A DNA stretch of 64,000 nucleotides, from the NCBI RefSeq assembly GCF_008801475.1, contig NZ_VZPP01000003.1, forward strand, positions 248,001 to 312,000. Reading direction: 5' to 3'. Positions 1 to 8,058 of the stretch are shown here, piece after piece (the first letter of the stretch is position 1; each line of letters opens with the position of its first letter). The DNA is from Pseudomonas moorei (GTDB taxonomy: Bacteria; Pseudomonadota; Gammaproteobacteria; Pseudomonadales; Pseudomonadaceae). The translations under genes were made by a program, and so were the position numbers. A model generated the notes under the pieces. That model had not been told where the DNA came from. It did not search any database and was given only the letters and a program-made list of their open reading frames with translations.

Positions 1-556
1 TGTTGCGGACTTCATCGCCATAAGCCAGGCCGTGGGCGCGAACAAATTCGATGTCCGTGATACCGATGAAACCGAACAGCACCTTCAAGTACTCTTCGTG
101 GGCAACACCCGTTGCCTGGCCGGCATGCATCCCACCGGAAGTCGACACGATCACGACTTTCTTGCCGCCGCACAGCCCTTCAGGGCCGGCCTCGGTGTAA
201 CGGAAGGTCTGGCCGGCAACGGCGATGCGGTCGATCCACGCCTTCAATTGAGTCGGGACAGTGAAGTTGTACATCGGCGCTGCAATCACCACGGCATCGG
301 CGGCGAGGAACTCGGCCAGGGTGGAAGCACTGAGTTGTGCTTCGTGCTGTTGTGCGGCGTCGCGCAGTTCAGCGGGCGTGCCGGCAGCAACCAGGGTGTT
401 CGAGGAAAAATGGCTGATGGCGTCAGCCGCCAGGTCACGGTAAGTCACCACCGCCGACGGCTCGGCTATTTGCCAGGCTTTGACAACTTCGCTGCTCAGC
501 TGACGGGACGCCGAGTTATCACCAAGAATGCTCGAATCGATATGCAGCAGTTTCAT
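1..556 (-). CDS. azoR: FMN-dependent NADH-azoreductase (3' end cut by window edge)
   Basis: Read on the minus strand the frame opens with [20 protein letters not shown], the start of the AzoR/AcpD flavodoxin-like fold, where the SxxxSxSR region binds the FMN phosphate. Further in it has APMYNF, a hallmark FMN-contact motif, and TSGGMHAG, the second flavin loop. The family reduces azo bonds and quinones with NAD(P)H in the cytoplasm. About 185 residues are visible; family members are near 200, so only the last 15 or so are lost beyond position 1. The gene is divergent from the LysR gene at 688, which suggests that this regulator controls it. The family call is firm; the physiological substrate is unknown. 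Confidence 0.93.
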   Translation of the reverse strand, partial: MKLLHIDSSILGDNSASRQLSSEVVKAWQIAEPSAVVTYRDLAADAISHFSSNTLVAAGTPAELRDAAQQHEAQLSASTLAEFLAADAVVIAAPMYNFTVPTQLKAWIDRIAVAGQTFRYTEAGPEGLCGGKKVVIVSTSGGMHAGQATGVAHEEYLKVLFGFIGITDIEFVRAHGLAYGDEVRN

Positions 557-653
557 GTGGGATCTCCAGGTGAGGATCGCCACCGGGGCGATCTGATGGA
601 AACGATCCTACAGACGAAACCAATAGCTGATTAGACTGCAACAATGCGATAGT

Positions 654-673
654 TTGTCCCACTGATAGAACAA
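654..673. promoter_or_regulatory. Candidate LysR-type operator between azoR and its divergent LysR gene
   Basis: The 131-base gap between the divergent azoreductase and LysR genes holds an imperfect dyad with TTGT at 654-657 and ACAA at 670-673, centred about 25 bases before the LysR start. LysR regulators commonly bind interrupted dyads with a T-N11-A core in such gaps. A second GATAG-containing stretch lies just upstream at 648-652. Seen: the dyad. Inferred: binding by the adjacent regulator. Confidence 0.35.
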
Positions 674-687
674 TCGAGCCAATACCC

Positions 688-1596
688 ATGCAAGACCTCA
701 ATGACCTCTATTACTTCGCCAAGGTCGTGGAAGCCGGTGGTTTCGCCGCGGCCGGGCGACTACTCGGCATTCCCAAGTCACGGTTGTCGCGGCGCATTGC
801 GGAATTGGAAGAACGCCTGGGCGCCCGTCTGCTGCAACGTACCACCCGCCAACTCAAACTGACGGCCGTGGGCGAGCGCTACCTGAGGCACTGTCAGGCC
901 ATGTTGCTGGAAGCCGAAATGGCCGACGAAGCCGTGGCCAGCATGTCCAGCGAACCTCGAGGGCGCTTGCGGGTGTCATGCCCTGTGGGATTGGCCCATG
1001 AGCTGCTACCGTCGGTGATCAGCAAATTTCTTGAAAAATGCCCTCAGGTTCAACTGGAAGTCATGCTGCTCAATCGCCGCGTCGATCTGGTGAACGAGGG
1101 CGTCGACGTCGCCCTGCGGGTCCGCGAACTGGGTGATGAAGACCCTTTGCTGGTCACCCGACGCTTGCGTCAGGCGCAGATGCTCCTGGTCGCCAGTCCG
1201 GCGCTGATTCACGGTCGAGAAATCAATCATCCCGAAGATCTCAAGGGTTTGCCGGTGCTTGGCGCCCTGGAAGCCGACCGTATGGTGCACATTCGCATGC
1301 TCGACCAACAGGGCAAGAGCTGTGACCTGGCGCTGGAGGCCCGGCTGGGTATCGACGACTTCATTATCCGTCGGGCCTGCACCCTCTCCGGCCAGGGCTT
1401 TACCATGCTGCCGATGATGTATTGCGAGCAGGAACTGCAGACTGGCGCGCTGGTGCAGATACTGCCCGAGTGGTCACTGCCTGGTGGCTGGTTGCAGGCG
1501 GTCTACCCTCATCGACGCGGGGTGATGCCAGCCGTTCGCGCCTGGATCGACCATCTGATCGAATCATTCAATGCCTGTGGGGACCGATTGATATGA
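688..1596 (+). CDS. LysR-family transcriptional regulator
   Basis: A 302-residue protein with an N-terminal winged helix-turn-helix (about residues 1-60; FAAAGRLLGIPKSRLSRRIA is the recognition region), followed by a two-lobed periplasmic-binding-protein-like effector domain (about 90-295). The length is normal for LysR proteins. The N-terminus NDLYYFAKVVEAGGFAAA matches the subgroup that often sits divergently beside quinone or azo reductase genes, and here it is divergent from azoR, so control of azoR in response to an electrophile or quinone is the simplest inference. Its stop overlaps the start of the next gene (ATGA), so the two may be co-transcribed. Confidence 0.93.
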   Translation: MQDLNDLYYFAKVVEAGGFAAAGRLLGIPKSRLSRRIAELEERLGARLLQRTTRQLKLTAVGERYLRHCQAMLLEAEMADEAVASMSSEPRGRLRVSCPVGLAHELLPSVISKFLEKCPQVQLEVMLLNRRVDLVNEGVDVALRVRELGDEDPLLVTRRLRQAQMLLVASPALIHGREINHPEDLKGLPVLGALEADRMVHIRMLDQQGKSCDLALEARLGIDDFIIRRACTLSGQGFTMLPMMYCEQELQTGALVQILPEWSLPGGWLQAVYPHRRGVMPAVRAWIDHLIESFNACGDRLI

Positions 1597-1952
1597 AGGC
1601 TGGACGCATGAGCGAAGAGGACGTCGCGACATTCTGCCTGGCGTTGCCCGGCGCGCGGGAAGACTACAAATGGGGAGGTGTACGGGTATTTTCGATTGCC
1701 GGGAACAAGATGTTCGCCTTGCAGAATCTGCGTGGCGCGTCCCTGGCGTTCAAAGTCGACAAGGATTTGTTTCTCGGTCATTGCGACCGTCCGGGCATTC
1801 ATCCCGCACCTTATCTGGCACGGGCGCAGTGGATCATCATGGCAACGCCCTACCCGCTTGGCACCGAGGAGCTGCAAGGTCTGTTGCGGCGCTCCCATAA
1901 ACTGGTGGTCGGCAAATTGCCCAAGCGTACCCAGGTAGGGTTATTGCTTTAA
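1593..1952 (+). CDS. MmcQ/YjbR-family (DUF419) protein
   Basis: A 119-residue protein carrying the YjbR pattern: CLALPGAREDYKWGG near the N-terminus, then KMFALQNL and the C-terminal LLRRSHKLVVGKLPKR. The family adopts a CyaY-like alpha/beta fold and has no settled biochemical function, although it is often called DNA-binding. I chose ATG 1593 because it overlaps the LysR stop (ATGA); an in-frame ATG at 1608 is an alternative. The end overlaps the stop of the convergent DUF1294 gene by a few bases, so the two transcripts meet tail to tail. Confidence 0.85.
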   Translation: MKAGRMSEEDVATFCLALPGAREDYKWGGVRVFSIAGNKMFALQNLRGASLAFKVDKDLFLGHCDRPGIHPAPYLARAQWIIMATPYPLGTEELQGLLRRSHKLVVGKLPKRTQVGLLL

Positions 1953-2377
1953 AACAGTGCCAATAGGTTGGCACCGAGAAACAGCATGTCGATCCAGAAC
2001 ACCTGGTGCAGCAACACGATGATCCAGAACACCAACTGATAGGAGACCTTGCGCGTCTTGTGCCGAAAGACTTGCTGGGCCAGCAAGGCACCCGGCCAGC
2101 CCCCGGCGAACTCCAGCGCATGCAGCACGTTTTCCGGTGTTCGCCGTTGATCGATCCGGGCGCTGCGTTTGTCATTCCAGTACAGGAAAAACGTCAGTAC
2201 GCTGACGATGCCGTAGGCCGCCAAGGGAATCGGCGAGACCCCACGCAGCCACAACGACATCGAACCTATCAGCGGCAGCGCGCACAAAATCGCGAACACC
2301 AACAGTTTCAGGCGCAGATGCTGGATATCTCCCCCAGACTGGCGTCCGGGTTGATTGCGCGCGCTGGAATCACTCAT
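1949..2377 (-). CDS. DUF1294-family small membrane protein
   Basis: A 142-residue protein with four hydrophobic segments (about residues 25-45, 50-70, 95-112 and 117-140). The loop [21 protein letters not shown] followed by [20 protein letters not shown] is the DUF1294 signature. Some members are fused to a cold-shock domain; this one is the membrane part alone. It starts four bases inside the 3' end of uppP (ATGA), so it is translationally coupled to it. Function unknown. Confidence 0.85.
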   Translation of the reverse strand: MSDSSARNQPGRQSGGDIQHLRLKLLVFAILCALPLIGSMSLWLRGVSPIPLAAYGIVSVLTFFLYWNDKRSARIDQRRTPENVLHALEFAGGWPGALLAQQVFRHKTRKVSYQLVFWIIVLLHQVFWIDMLFLGANLLALF

Positions 2378-3204
2378 GGCTTGGCGGCAGTCCAGTCAAC
2401 CCAGCCAAACTGCCAGGTAGCCAGAATCAGCAGGCCGAACGCGATGCGATACCAGGCAAACGCCGCGTAGCTGTGGCTGGCGATGAACTTGAGCAAACCA
2501 CGCACGGCAATCATGGCGAAGATAAACGCCGTGACGAAACCCAGGGCGAATACCGGGAAGTCTGCCGGCACAAACAGCTTGTGGTACTTGTAGCCTGAGT
2601 ACACCGCCGCCCCCACCATGGTCGGCATCGCCAGGAAGAACGAGAACTCGGTGGCAGTTTTACGCGACAGACCGAACAACAGGCCGCCGATGATCGTCGA
2701 GCCGGAACGCGAAGTACCCGGAATCATCGCCAGGCACTGGGCGAACCCGACTTTCAGGGCGTCTTTCCATGTGATTTCATCGACGGTATCGGCATGCACT
2801 TCATGCTGACGCTGTTCAGCCCACAACATAATGATGCCGCCCACCACCAAGGCCGTCGCCACGGTGATCGGGTTGAACAGGTAGTGGTGGATCAGGTCAG
2901 CGAAAATTACCCCCAGTACCACAGCCGGCAGGAAGGCGATCAGCAGGTTCGCGGTGAAGCGCCGCGCACTCGGCTGGGTCGGCAAGCCGATGACCACGTC
3001 GAAAATCTTGCGGCGGAACTCCCACACCACCGCCAGGATCGCCCCGAGCTGGATGATGATGTTGAACGCCATTGCACGCTCGCCACCGAAGTCGAGCAAG
3101 TCGGCCACGATAATCTGGTGACCGGTACTGGAAATGGGCAAAAACTCTGTAAGTCCTTCTACAACGCCAAGAATCAAAGCCTGAAAGGCAGTCCAAAGAT
3201 CCAT
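2374..3204 (-). CDS. uppP: Undecaprenyl-diphosphatase
   Basis: A 276-residue polytopic membrane protein of the BacA/UppP family, which dephosphorylates undecaprenyl diphosphate to recycle the lipid carrier of peptidoglycan and surface-polysaccharide synthesis. Two family motifs are visible: [14 protein letters not shown] near the N-terminus and [13 protein letters not shown] in the second half, which together form the active site facing the periplasm. I chose ATG 3204; a TTG just upstream (3207) is in frame but sits almost on the GGGGG ribosome-binding run. First gene of a two-gene operon with the DUF1294 gene. It is divergent from pnuC across about 280 bases. Confidence 0.95.
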   Translation of the reverse strand: MDLWTAFQALILGVVEGLTEFLPISSTGHQIIVADLLDFGGERAMAFNIIIQLGAILAVVWEFRRKIFDVVIGLPTQPSARRFTANLLIAFLPAVVLGVIFADLIHHYLFNPITVATALVVGGIIMLWAEQRQHEVHADTVDEITWKDALKVGFAQCLAMIPGTSRSGSTIIGGLLFGLSRKTATEFSFFLAMPTMVGAAVYSGYKYHKLFVPADFPVFALGFVTAFIFAMIAVRGLLKFIASHSYAAFAWYRIAFGLLILATWQFGWVDWTAAKP

Positions 3205-3484
3205 CAATCCCCCAAAAGGCTATGCGCCGATGCATGCCCCATTAGTATTTTTTAAAACGCTTATCGCGATCAGCGTAGTCGAAACTATGCGAGCACAAGA
3301 AACACACTCGATCCTGAAAAACTCCGTGAAACAGTTGGATTTCAGGTTTACCGTGCGGGGCGCAAATCCTATCAGACAAGTCCGATCCGTGCTGCCGTGT
3401 TATGGGGACTGGCGAGGGGCTGACGCTAATTGATGACAGGAGAGGTACAATCCGCCCCTCTTCGACTTTACCCAAGGAAACTGC

Positions 3485-4048
3485 ATGTCCGGGCTTGAAC
3501 TGTTTGCCGCTGCCCTCGGTGTCATTGCCGTCTGGCTGACGGTCAAACAGAACCCTTGGTGCTGGCCGATCGGCCTGGTCATGGTGCTTTTATATAGCTG
3601 GATCTTTTTCGAAGTGAAGCTGTATTCGGACATGCTGCTGCAACTGATCTACGCCGCATTGCAGCTGTACGGCTGGTGGCAGTGGACCCGCGCAGGCGAG
3701 ACACGGCATGGGCGCGAGGTCAGCCGGTTGGGCGGCCAAGCAGTAGCGTCGGGACTGGCCTTCGGCGCGATCGGCAGCCTGTTGCTCGGCGCCGCCATGG
3801 CGAACTGGACCGACGCAGCGCAACCCTGGCTCGATGCCGCTCTCACGGCCTACAGTCTGGTGGCGCAATTCTGGATGGCGCAAAAGCGCGTACAGTGCTG
3901 GCCGCTGTGGATCGCTCTGGACTGTATTTTCGTCGGCCTGTTCCTCTATAAAGGCATGTACCTGACTGCTGCCTTGTATGGGCTGTTCACGCTGCTGGCC
4001 ATAAAAGGCTGGCGCACATGGCGCAGCGATCCGCTGCTTTGCCCATGA
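3485..4048 (+). CDS. pnuC: Nicotinamide riboside/mononucleoside transporter PnuC
   Basis: A 187-residue membrane protein of the PnuC family. The motif KQNPWCWPIGLVMVLLYSW (about residues 21-39) and the later LYGWWQW region line the substrate path in this family, and RVQCWPLWIALD is the second conserved signature. PnuC is a facilitator that depends on an intracellular kinase to trap its substrate, and the next gene, overlapping by ATGA, is a NadR-like kinase. A ribosome-binding AAGGAAA lies just before the start. Confidence 0.93.
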   Translation: MSGLELFAAALGVIAVWLTVKQNPWCWPIGLVMVLLYSWIFFEVKLYSDMLLQLIYAALQLYGWWQWTRAGETRHGREVSRLGGQAVASGLAFGAIGSLLLGAAMANWTDAAQPWLDAALTAYSLVAQFWMAQKRVQCWPLWIALDCIFVGLFLYKGMYLTAALYGLFTLLAIKGWRTWRSDPLLCP

Positions 4049-4569
4049 AGGTGTTGGTGCTGACAGGCCCGGAATCCAGCGGCAAAAGCTGGCTTTCGAA
4101 CGAGATTCACGCCAATTTTGGCGGCATATTGGTCGGTGAATATGTTCGGCACTTTATCGACAGCGAAGCCCGCGAAACCTGCTACGGTGACATTACAGAC
4201 ATAGCGAATGGCCAGCTGACTTGGGAAGATGAGGCACGCGGCAAACAACCCGAGTTGTTGATTCTCGATACTCACCTGCTGAGCAATATCCTTTGGAGCC
4301 GTACTTTGTTTGGCGCTTGCCCGGCCTGGATAGAACACGCATTGCTGGCACGGCACTACGACCTGCATTTGCTGCTCAGCCCTGAATCCGTGGCCTGGCA
4401 TGACGACGGACAACGTTGCCAACCGCAACTGGCAGAACGCCAGGCGTTTTTCCAGGCCAGCCACCAATGGCTGAACCTGCACCACCAGCCTTGCCAGGTA
4501 CTGCAAGGCGGCTGGACACAGCGCAAACTGGCGGCATTTGAAGCTGTGGCATGCTTACTAAAAGCCTGA
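4045..4569 (+). CDS. NadR-like P-loop kinase (probable ribosylnicotinamide kinase)
   Basis: A 174-residue P-loop protein with Walker A GPESSGKS (about residues 8-15), then EYVRHFID and LILDTHLLSN, which match the C-terminal ribosylnicotinamide-kinase domain of NadR. It lacks the adenylyltransferase and HTH domains of full NadR, so only the kinase step (nicotinamide riboside to NMN) is expected. The start at 4045 overlaps the pnuC stop (ATGA), supporting transport-coupled trapping; an in-frame ATG at 4018 would lie deep within pnuC and is less likely. The exact substrate is inferred from the pairing. Confidence 0.85.
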   Translation: MKVLVLTGPESSGKSWLSNEIHANFGGILVGEYVRHFIDSEARETCYGDITDIANGQLTWEDEARGKQPELLILDTHLLSNILWSRTLFGACPAWIEHALLARHYDLHLLLSPESVAWHDDGQRCQPQLAERQAFFQASHQWLNLHHQPCQVLQGGWTQRKLAAFEAVACLLKA

Positions 4570-4902
4570 AACGGGCGCCCCCTGCAAAGGTATAAATGTC
4601 CATTCCTGAAACACTCCCTTCCCCGCAAACCCGCGAATTAAAGCATTCCGGGCCGTCCTGAAAGAAAATGTTACACCGCTGATACAACTTGCCTGCAACG
4701 CCCTTGGCGAGCAATGCCGCCCGCATGGACGGCGTTTTTACGTGGCTTTGTCTCAGCAGCGTTACAAATCTTTTTCAACCACCTTGATTAATAAATCCAA
4801 CCCGCTGTTTTAAAAAGAAAATCAAAAACCGGCACACCTTCTGCTCTCTTCCTCGCAACGCTGATAAGGGCCAGCGTTCCACTTACAGAAGGAATTGCCG
4901 CC
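4570..4902. other. 333-base control region upstream of the fap operon
   Basis: No convincing coding frame. The last 130 bases are distinctly AT-rich (4785-4830) and lead into a sigma-54-like -24/-12 element. A near-match to the IHF consensus lies at about 4776-4789, but its spacer is one base too long. Enhancer sites for an activator would be expected in 4600-4780; GTTACA-type words occur at about 4669 and 4761 but form no clear dyad. Confidence 0.5.
4830..4844 (+). promoter_or_regulatory. Candidate sigma-54 (-24/-12) promoter of fapABCDEF
   Basis: The sequence CGGCACACCTTCTGC has the invariant GG (4831-4832) and GC (4843-4844) separated by exactly 10 bases, as in the consensus TGGCAC-N5-TTGC, with two mismatches outside those dinucleotides. 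Transcription would start near 4856, about 47 bases before the fapA GTG. An enhancer-binding protein with an intact GAFTGA loop is encoded at the far end of the operon, which fits. Prediction only. Confidence 0.6.
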
Positions 4903-5343
4903 GTGGGGAAACTTGATAACCGCATTTTTAGCCTCCTGCTGATCGGATGTGCACTGGGCTCAAGTGTTTGCCTGCCTGTACAGGCCGACAACGGCATCAT
5001 CATTATCAAACGTGATGTTCAGGTGCGAGACGCAGTGACTCCGACGTTAGCTCCCGATCCTAACCCCACGACCGCCAATGCCAACCCGTCCAAACAAATC
5101 CTCAATCAGACGAGCGAGTTGAGCGACGGTGACTTTGCCAGCGTCGCCAGTGGTGCAGGCATTTCACGCCTGGTCGCCCAAGGCACCAACAACCTGGGCG
5201 GGAACATCACCAACCAGACCCAGCTTTCCAACATCCCCGCCGGACGCTCGGGAAATTCGGGCAACAACGGCATTGCCAACATGGTCAATTCAAACGTCCA
5301 GCAAGGCCTGGGCGCTTTGAGAATCATAACGGGGGACCGTTGA
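4903..5343 (+). CDS. fapA: Functional amyloid operon protein FapA
   Basis: A 146-residue exported protein with a signal peptide (cleavage likely after CLPVQA, about residue 28). The mature part is rich in Asn, Gln, Ser and Gly, with NQT-type words (ILNQTSELS, NITNQTQLS) and a C-terminal GLGALRIITGDR. FapA is thought to help govern FapB/FapC incorporation during export; its biochemical role is unsettled. Identity rests mostly on position ahead of clear fapB and fapC. The start is GTG, chosen because AAGGA lies eight bases upstream and the signal peptide begins directly there. Confidence 0.82.
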   Translation: MGKLDNRIFSLLLIGCALGSSVCLPVQADNGIIIIKRDVQVRDAVTPTLAPDPNPTTANANPSKQILNQTSELSDGDFASVASGAGISRLVAQGTNNLGGNITNQTQLSNIPAGRSGNSGNNGIANMVNSNVQQGLGALRIITGDR

Positions 5344-5344
5344 G

Positions 5345-5917
5345 ATGAATCGCTCGCTACTGATCATCGCCATGCTTTGCAGTACATCGGCCTTCGCCCA
5401 ATCTCCCGTCATCAATAACGCCGAAATCGATGATTCGGGCGCGCAGTACCAGGGCAACTTCTCCGTCAACCAGGCGGCTGGCGATCTCCAGCAACAGGCT
5501 AACGCCCGTGCCATCGCCATTGGCCATGGCGCCAGCGCGACCGTACAGATTCGCCAACGGCTGCGCGGTCAAGTCGACCCTGCCATGGATGCGCACTCGA
5601 GCATTCAGGGCAACTCCTTCAGTAACGGCAGCGGCGTATTGGGCGTAAACCAGAGTTCGGGCGCCAATACCCAGCAAGCCAACGCACTGCGCATCAGCAT
5701 CAGTGCTCAGCCGCAAAGCATCGACGACAGCGTCCTCATGCAACAGAACGTGACGCTGCTCAACAACTCCGATCCAACTGACTCTGCACCGGGCTATCGC
5801 CAGGTCGCTACCAGCGATCAGGCCTTCACCGGTAGCCGCGGGGTAATTCAGTTGAATCAGAGCGCAGGGGTGGGAAACCGAATGGCCAACACCTTCAGCG
5901 TACGGGTCGCGGATTGA
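5345..5917 (+). CDS. fapB: Functional amyloid minor subunit / nucleator FapB
   Basis: A 190-residue secreted amyloid protein with a signal peptide ending at about residue 18 (TSAFA). Three imperfect repeats are visible: GNFSVNQAAGDLQQQANARA, GVLGVNQSSGANTQQANALR and GVIQLNQSAGVGNRMANTF, each with the xVNQ-AG-xQQAN core typical of Fap subunits. FapB is a minor fibre component proposed to nucleate FapC. It follows fapA by one base, so the two are coupled. There is no cysteine in the mature chain. The C-terminal repeat has lost its second Gln pair. Confidence 0.92.
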   Translation: MNRSLLIIAMLCSTSAFAQSPVINNAEIDDSGAQYQGNFSVNQAAGDLQQQANARAIAIGHGASATVQIRQRLRGQVDPAMDAHSSIQGNSFSNGSGVLGVNQSSGANTQQANALRISISAQPQSIDDSVLMQQNVTLLNNSDPTDSAPGYRQVATSDQAFTGSRGVIQLNQSAGVGNRMANTFSVRVAD

Positions 5918-5968
5918 CCCAAACAGGTAGTTTCAACACTTAACCTAAAATAAGTACGGAGAATCACC

Positions 5969-7282
5969 ATGAAACCTTCGATGGCATTAAAGCCTCTGGT
6001 TTTCGCAATTGCTGCGGTCATGGCTGTTGCTGTACAAGCTGGGCAAAACGATCGGCGTGACCATCACCACGGCCACACTCCTCCTCCTCCAACCAAGATC
6101 CTTGTCAATGCAACGGCAAGTGCCACCGACAAGCAGACCAGTACCGGCAACCGCATCTATAACGAAGGTACTCAAAACTCTGCCGAGATGAGTAGTTCCG
6201 CCTCGGGTGCCAGCGGCAACGTCGGCGTCAACGTGGCAGGCGGCAACGGCAACCAACAAGACAACGCGGCTGCCATCGCTAACGCCTCCTCCGAATCAAG
6301 CCTGGATAACAGCTTCGTGTTCGGCAATGCCACTGCCACCGCCAAAGTCACTCAATACGGCAACAACAACCGTGTCGATAACTACGGCGTCACAAACACT
6401 GCAACGATGAGTGGCTCGGGTAATGGCGGCAGCGGCAACATGGGTATCAACGTTGCTGGCGGCGACCTTAACCAACAGAAAAACACCATGGCAATCGCCA
6501 ACTCCAACTCCCCACTTGGTAGCGCTACAGCCACTGCCTCGGCCGATCAAAGCAGCCCTGGCCTGACCGTAAACAACGGCGCCGACCGGACTTATCGCGT
6601 GGATACTCTGACTGTTACCAAAACAGCCAGTGGCAGTGCCTCCTTTAACAAGGACTCCAGCCTGAGCGTTGATAAGAGCGCCAACAGCAGCTGGTCTGCT
6701 AGCGGTAACAATAGCTTCAATGCAAGCGGATCAAAAAGCTTCGATGCTAGCGGATCCAGAAGCGCAGATTCCAGTGCTTCCAGCAGTGCTTCGTTCGATG
6801 CTTCTCTGAACGCTAGCCTGGACGCATCGGCGAGTGCTTCCAGATCGTCGACCTGGAATAATGGCGGCGCCGATCACACCCGCAGCAGGTCTGCTGACGC
6901 TTCTCTGTCCGCATCGCTTGATGCATCGGCCAGTGGTTCTCTCAACACGTCGAACAGCAGTTCGTCCGACTCTTCCTACACCAAATCGCACGACTCTTCG
7001 TTCACAAAAGCGTATGACTCCTCGTACGCCAAATCAGGCGAGAAATCGTCTGCGTCTTCGAAAGACGTAACGAAGAGCTACAGCGAAAGCAGTTCATTTG
7101 ATTTGAGTAATACCTACTCCTATCAAGTGCTGACTCCAACCGGCTGGGCAAACCCTGTGACCAACACTGCAACCCTGAGTGGTTCGGTGAATGGTGGCAG
7201 TGGCAACCTGGGTGTCAACGTGGCTGCTGGTGTGGGCAACCAACAAAGCAACTCGCTGGCCATCTCCAACCAGTCGTTCTAA
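5969..7282 (+). CDS. fapC: Functional amyloid major subunit FapC
   Basis: A 437-residue secreted protein forming the bulk of Fap fibres. The signal peptide ends near residue 24 (AVAVQA); the mature N-terminus is His-rich (DHHHGH). Three amyloid repeats are seen: R1 about 61-106 (GNVGVNVAGGNGNQQDN), R2 about 131-179 (GNMGINVAGGDLNQQKN) and R3 about 396-437 (GNLGVNVAAGVGNQQSN). R1 and R2 are about 25 residues apart, but R2 and R3 are separated by about 215 residues dominated by Ser, Ala, Asp and Asn with SxDAS words. The well-studied UK4 FapC is, from memory, near 250 residues in all, so the linker is greatly expanded here. No cysteine anywhere. A strong hairpin follows directly. Confidence 0.95.
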   Translation: MKPSMALKPLVFAIAAVMAVAVQAGQNDRRDHHHGHTPPPPTKILVNATASATDKQTSTGNRIYNEGTQNSAEMSSSASGASGNVGVNVAGGNGNQQDNAAAIANASSESSLDNSFVFGNATATAKVTQYGNNNRVDNYGVTNTATMSGSGNGGSGNMGINVAGGDLNQQKNTMAIANSNSPLGSATATASADQSSPGLTVNNGADRTYRVDTLTVTKTASGSASFNKDSSLSVDKSANSSWSASGNNSFNASGSKSFDASGSRSADSSASSSASFDASLNASLDASASASRSSTWNNGGADHTRSRSADASLSASLDASASGSLNTSNSSSSDSSYTKSHDSSFTKAYDSSYAKSGEKSSASSKDVTKSYSESSSFDLSNTYSYQVLTPTGWANPVTNTATLSGSVNGGSGNLGVNVAAGVGNQQSNSLAISNQSF

Positions 7283-7295
7283 TGCTGTCTCTGGA

Positions 7296-7319
7296 GGCCC
7301 CCTTACGGGGGCCTTTTTT
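7296..7319 (+). terminator. Intrinsic terminator or attenuator between fapC and fapD
   Basis: A perfect 7-bp stem, GGCCCCC/GGGGGCC, with a TTAC loop is followed by six T residues, starting 13 bases after the fapC stop. fapD starts 25 bases later with no obvious promoter between. This looks like a partial terminator that keeps the abundant subunit FapC in excess over the export proteins FapD-F. Confidence 0.85.
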
Positions 7320-7344
7320 CACCACAACCAGAAGGCATCCCACA

Positions 7345-8025
7345 ATGCGCATTATCGTCTTGGCATTTTTGCTTTGCGTGGCCAGTGTGAGCGAAGCAGC
7401 ACAAATGCCGCTGTCCGTCCTGCCGGGCGGCGCAGTGGTGTTCAAGCCGATCCAGAGCATCCGCGAACGTAAATTTGCCGACCTGGTGCAACAGAAAACC
7501 GACTTTAGTTGCGGTGCAGCGGCGCTGGCGACCATTTTGCGCCAAGCCTATTGGCTGGACGTCACTGAAGACCAGATCATCGAAGGCATGCTGGCACACT
7601 CCGATCAGGATCTTGTCCGCGTTCAGGGCTTCTCCATGCTCGACATGAAGCACTACGTGGAAAGCATCGGCATGCGCGCCCGTGGCTACCGGGTAGCAAC
7701 GGAAACCCTGGGTGAAATCAAAATTCCTGTGGTGGTACTCATGGATATACGTGGCTACAAGCATTTTGTAGTCATGCAGAGAGTCCATGACGGCTGGGTG
7801 TATATCGGAGATCCGGTACTCGGTCATAAACGCTACAAAGTCGACGACTTTGTCAAAGGCTGGAACGGCATCATCTTTGCCGTCATCGGTCAGGGCTACG
7901 ACAAGACCAATGCGTTGCTCGATCCGCCGTTGCCGCTGAGCGCCAAGAATCGTGTCAACAATTTCAACCCGGTGCCAGACGCTGAGTTGATGGATTTTGG
8001 ATTCATCCAAAGCGACTTCTTCTAA
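7345..8025 (+). CDS. fapD: C39-family cysteine peptidase FapD
   Basis: A 226-residue exported protein with a signal peptide to about residue 19 and a C39 peptidase domain. The triad can be placed: Cys56 in DFSCGAAALATIL, His140 in KHFVVMQ and Asp156 in YIGDPVLGHK. C39 enzymes usually cleave double-Gly leaders in ABC exporters; FapD is a free periplasmic version needed for Fap assembly and may process FapF or fibre subunits. Start ATG 7345 was chosen because GAAGG lies nine bases upstream and the signal peptide begins there; the frame is open upstream to 7282 through the terminator hairpin, which would not be coding. Confidence 0.93.
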   Translation: MRIIVLAFLLCVASVSEAAQMPLSVLPGGAVVFKPIQSIRERKFADLVQQKTDFSCGAAALATILRQAYWLDVTEDQIIEGMLAHSDQDLVRVQGFSMLDMKHYVESIGMRARGYRVATETLGEIKIPVVVLMDIRGYKHFVVMQRVHDGWVYIGDPVLGHKRYKVDDFVKGWNGIIFAVIGQGYDKTNALLDPPLPLSAKNRVNNFNPVPDAELMDFGFIQSDFF

Positions 8026-8058
8026 TAACAAGGGAGCACGAAGCTCCGGGAGTATCCA

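Noticed and set aside
32..634. 200-residue plus-strand open frame at the left edge
   Set aside because: It is antisense to azoR, whose minus-strand frame shows family motifs; the plus frame has no recognisable features.
3230..3433. 67-residue plus-strand frame between uppP and pnuC
   Set aside because: No ribosome-binding site and no recognisable pattern; it lies in a promoter region.
4776..4789. IHF site before fapA
   Set aside because: The match to the consensus has a five-base instead of four-base spacer, so I mention it only as a near-match.
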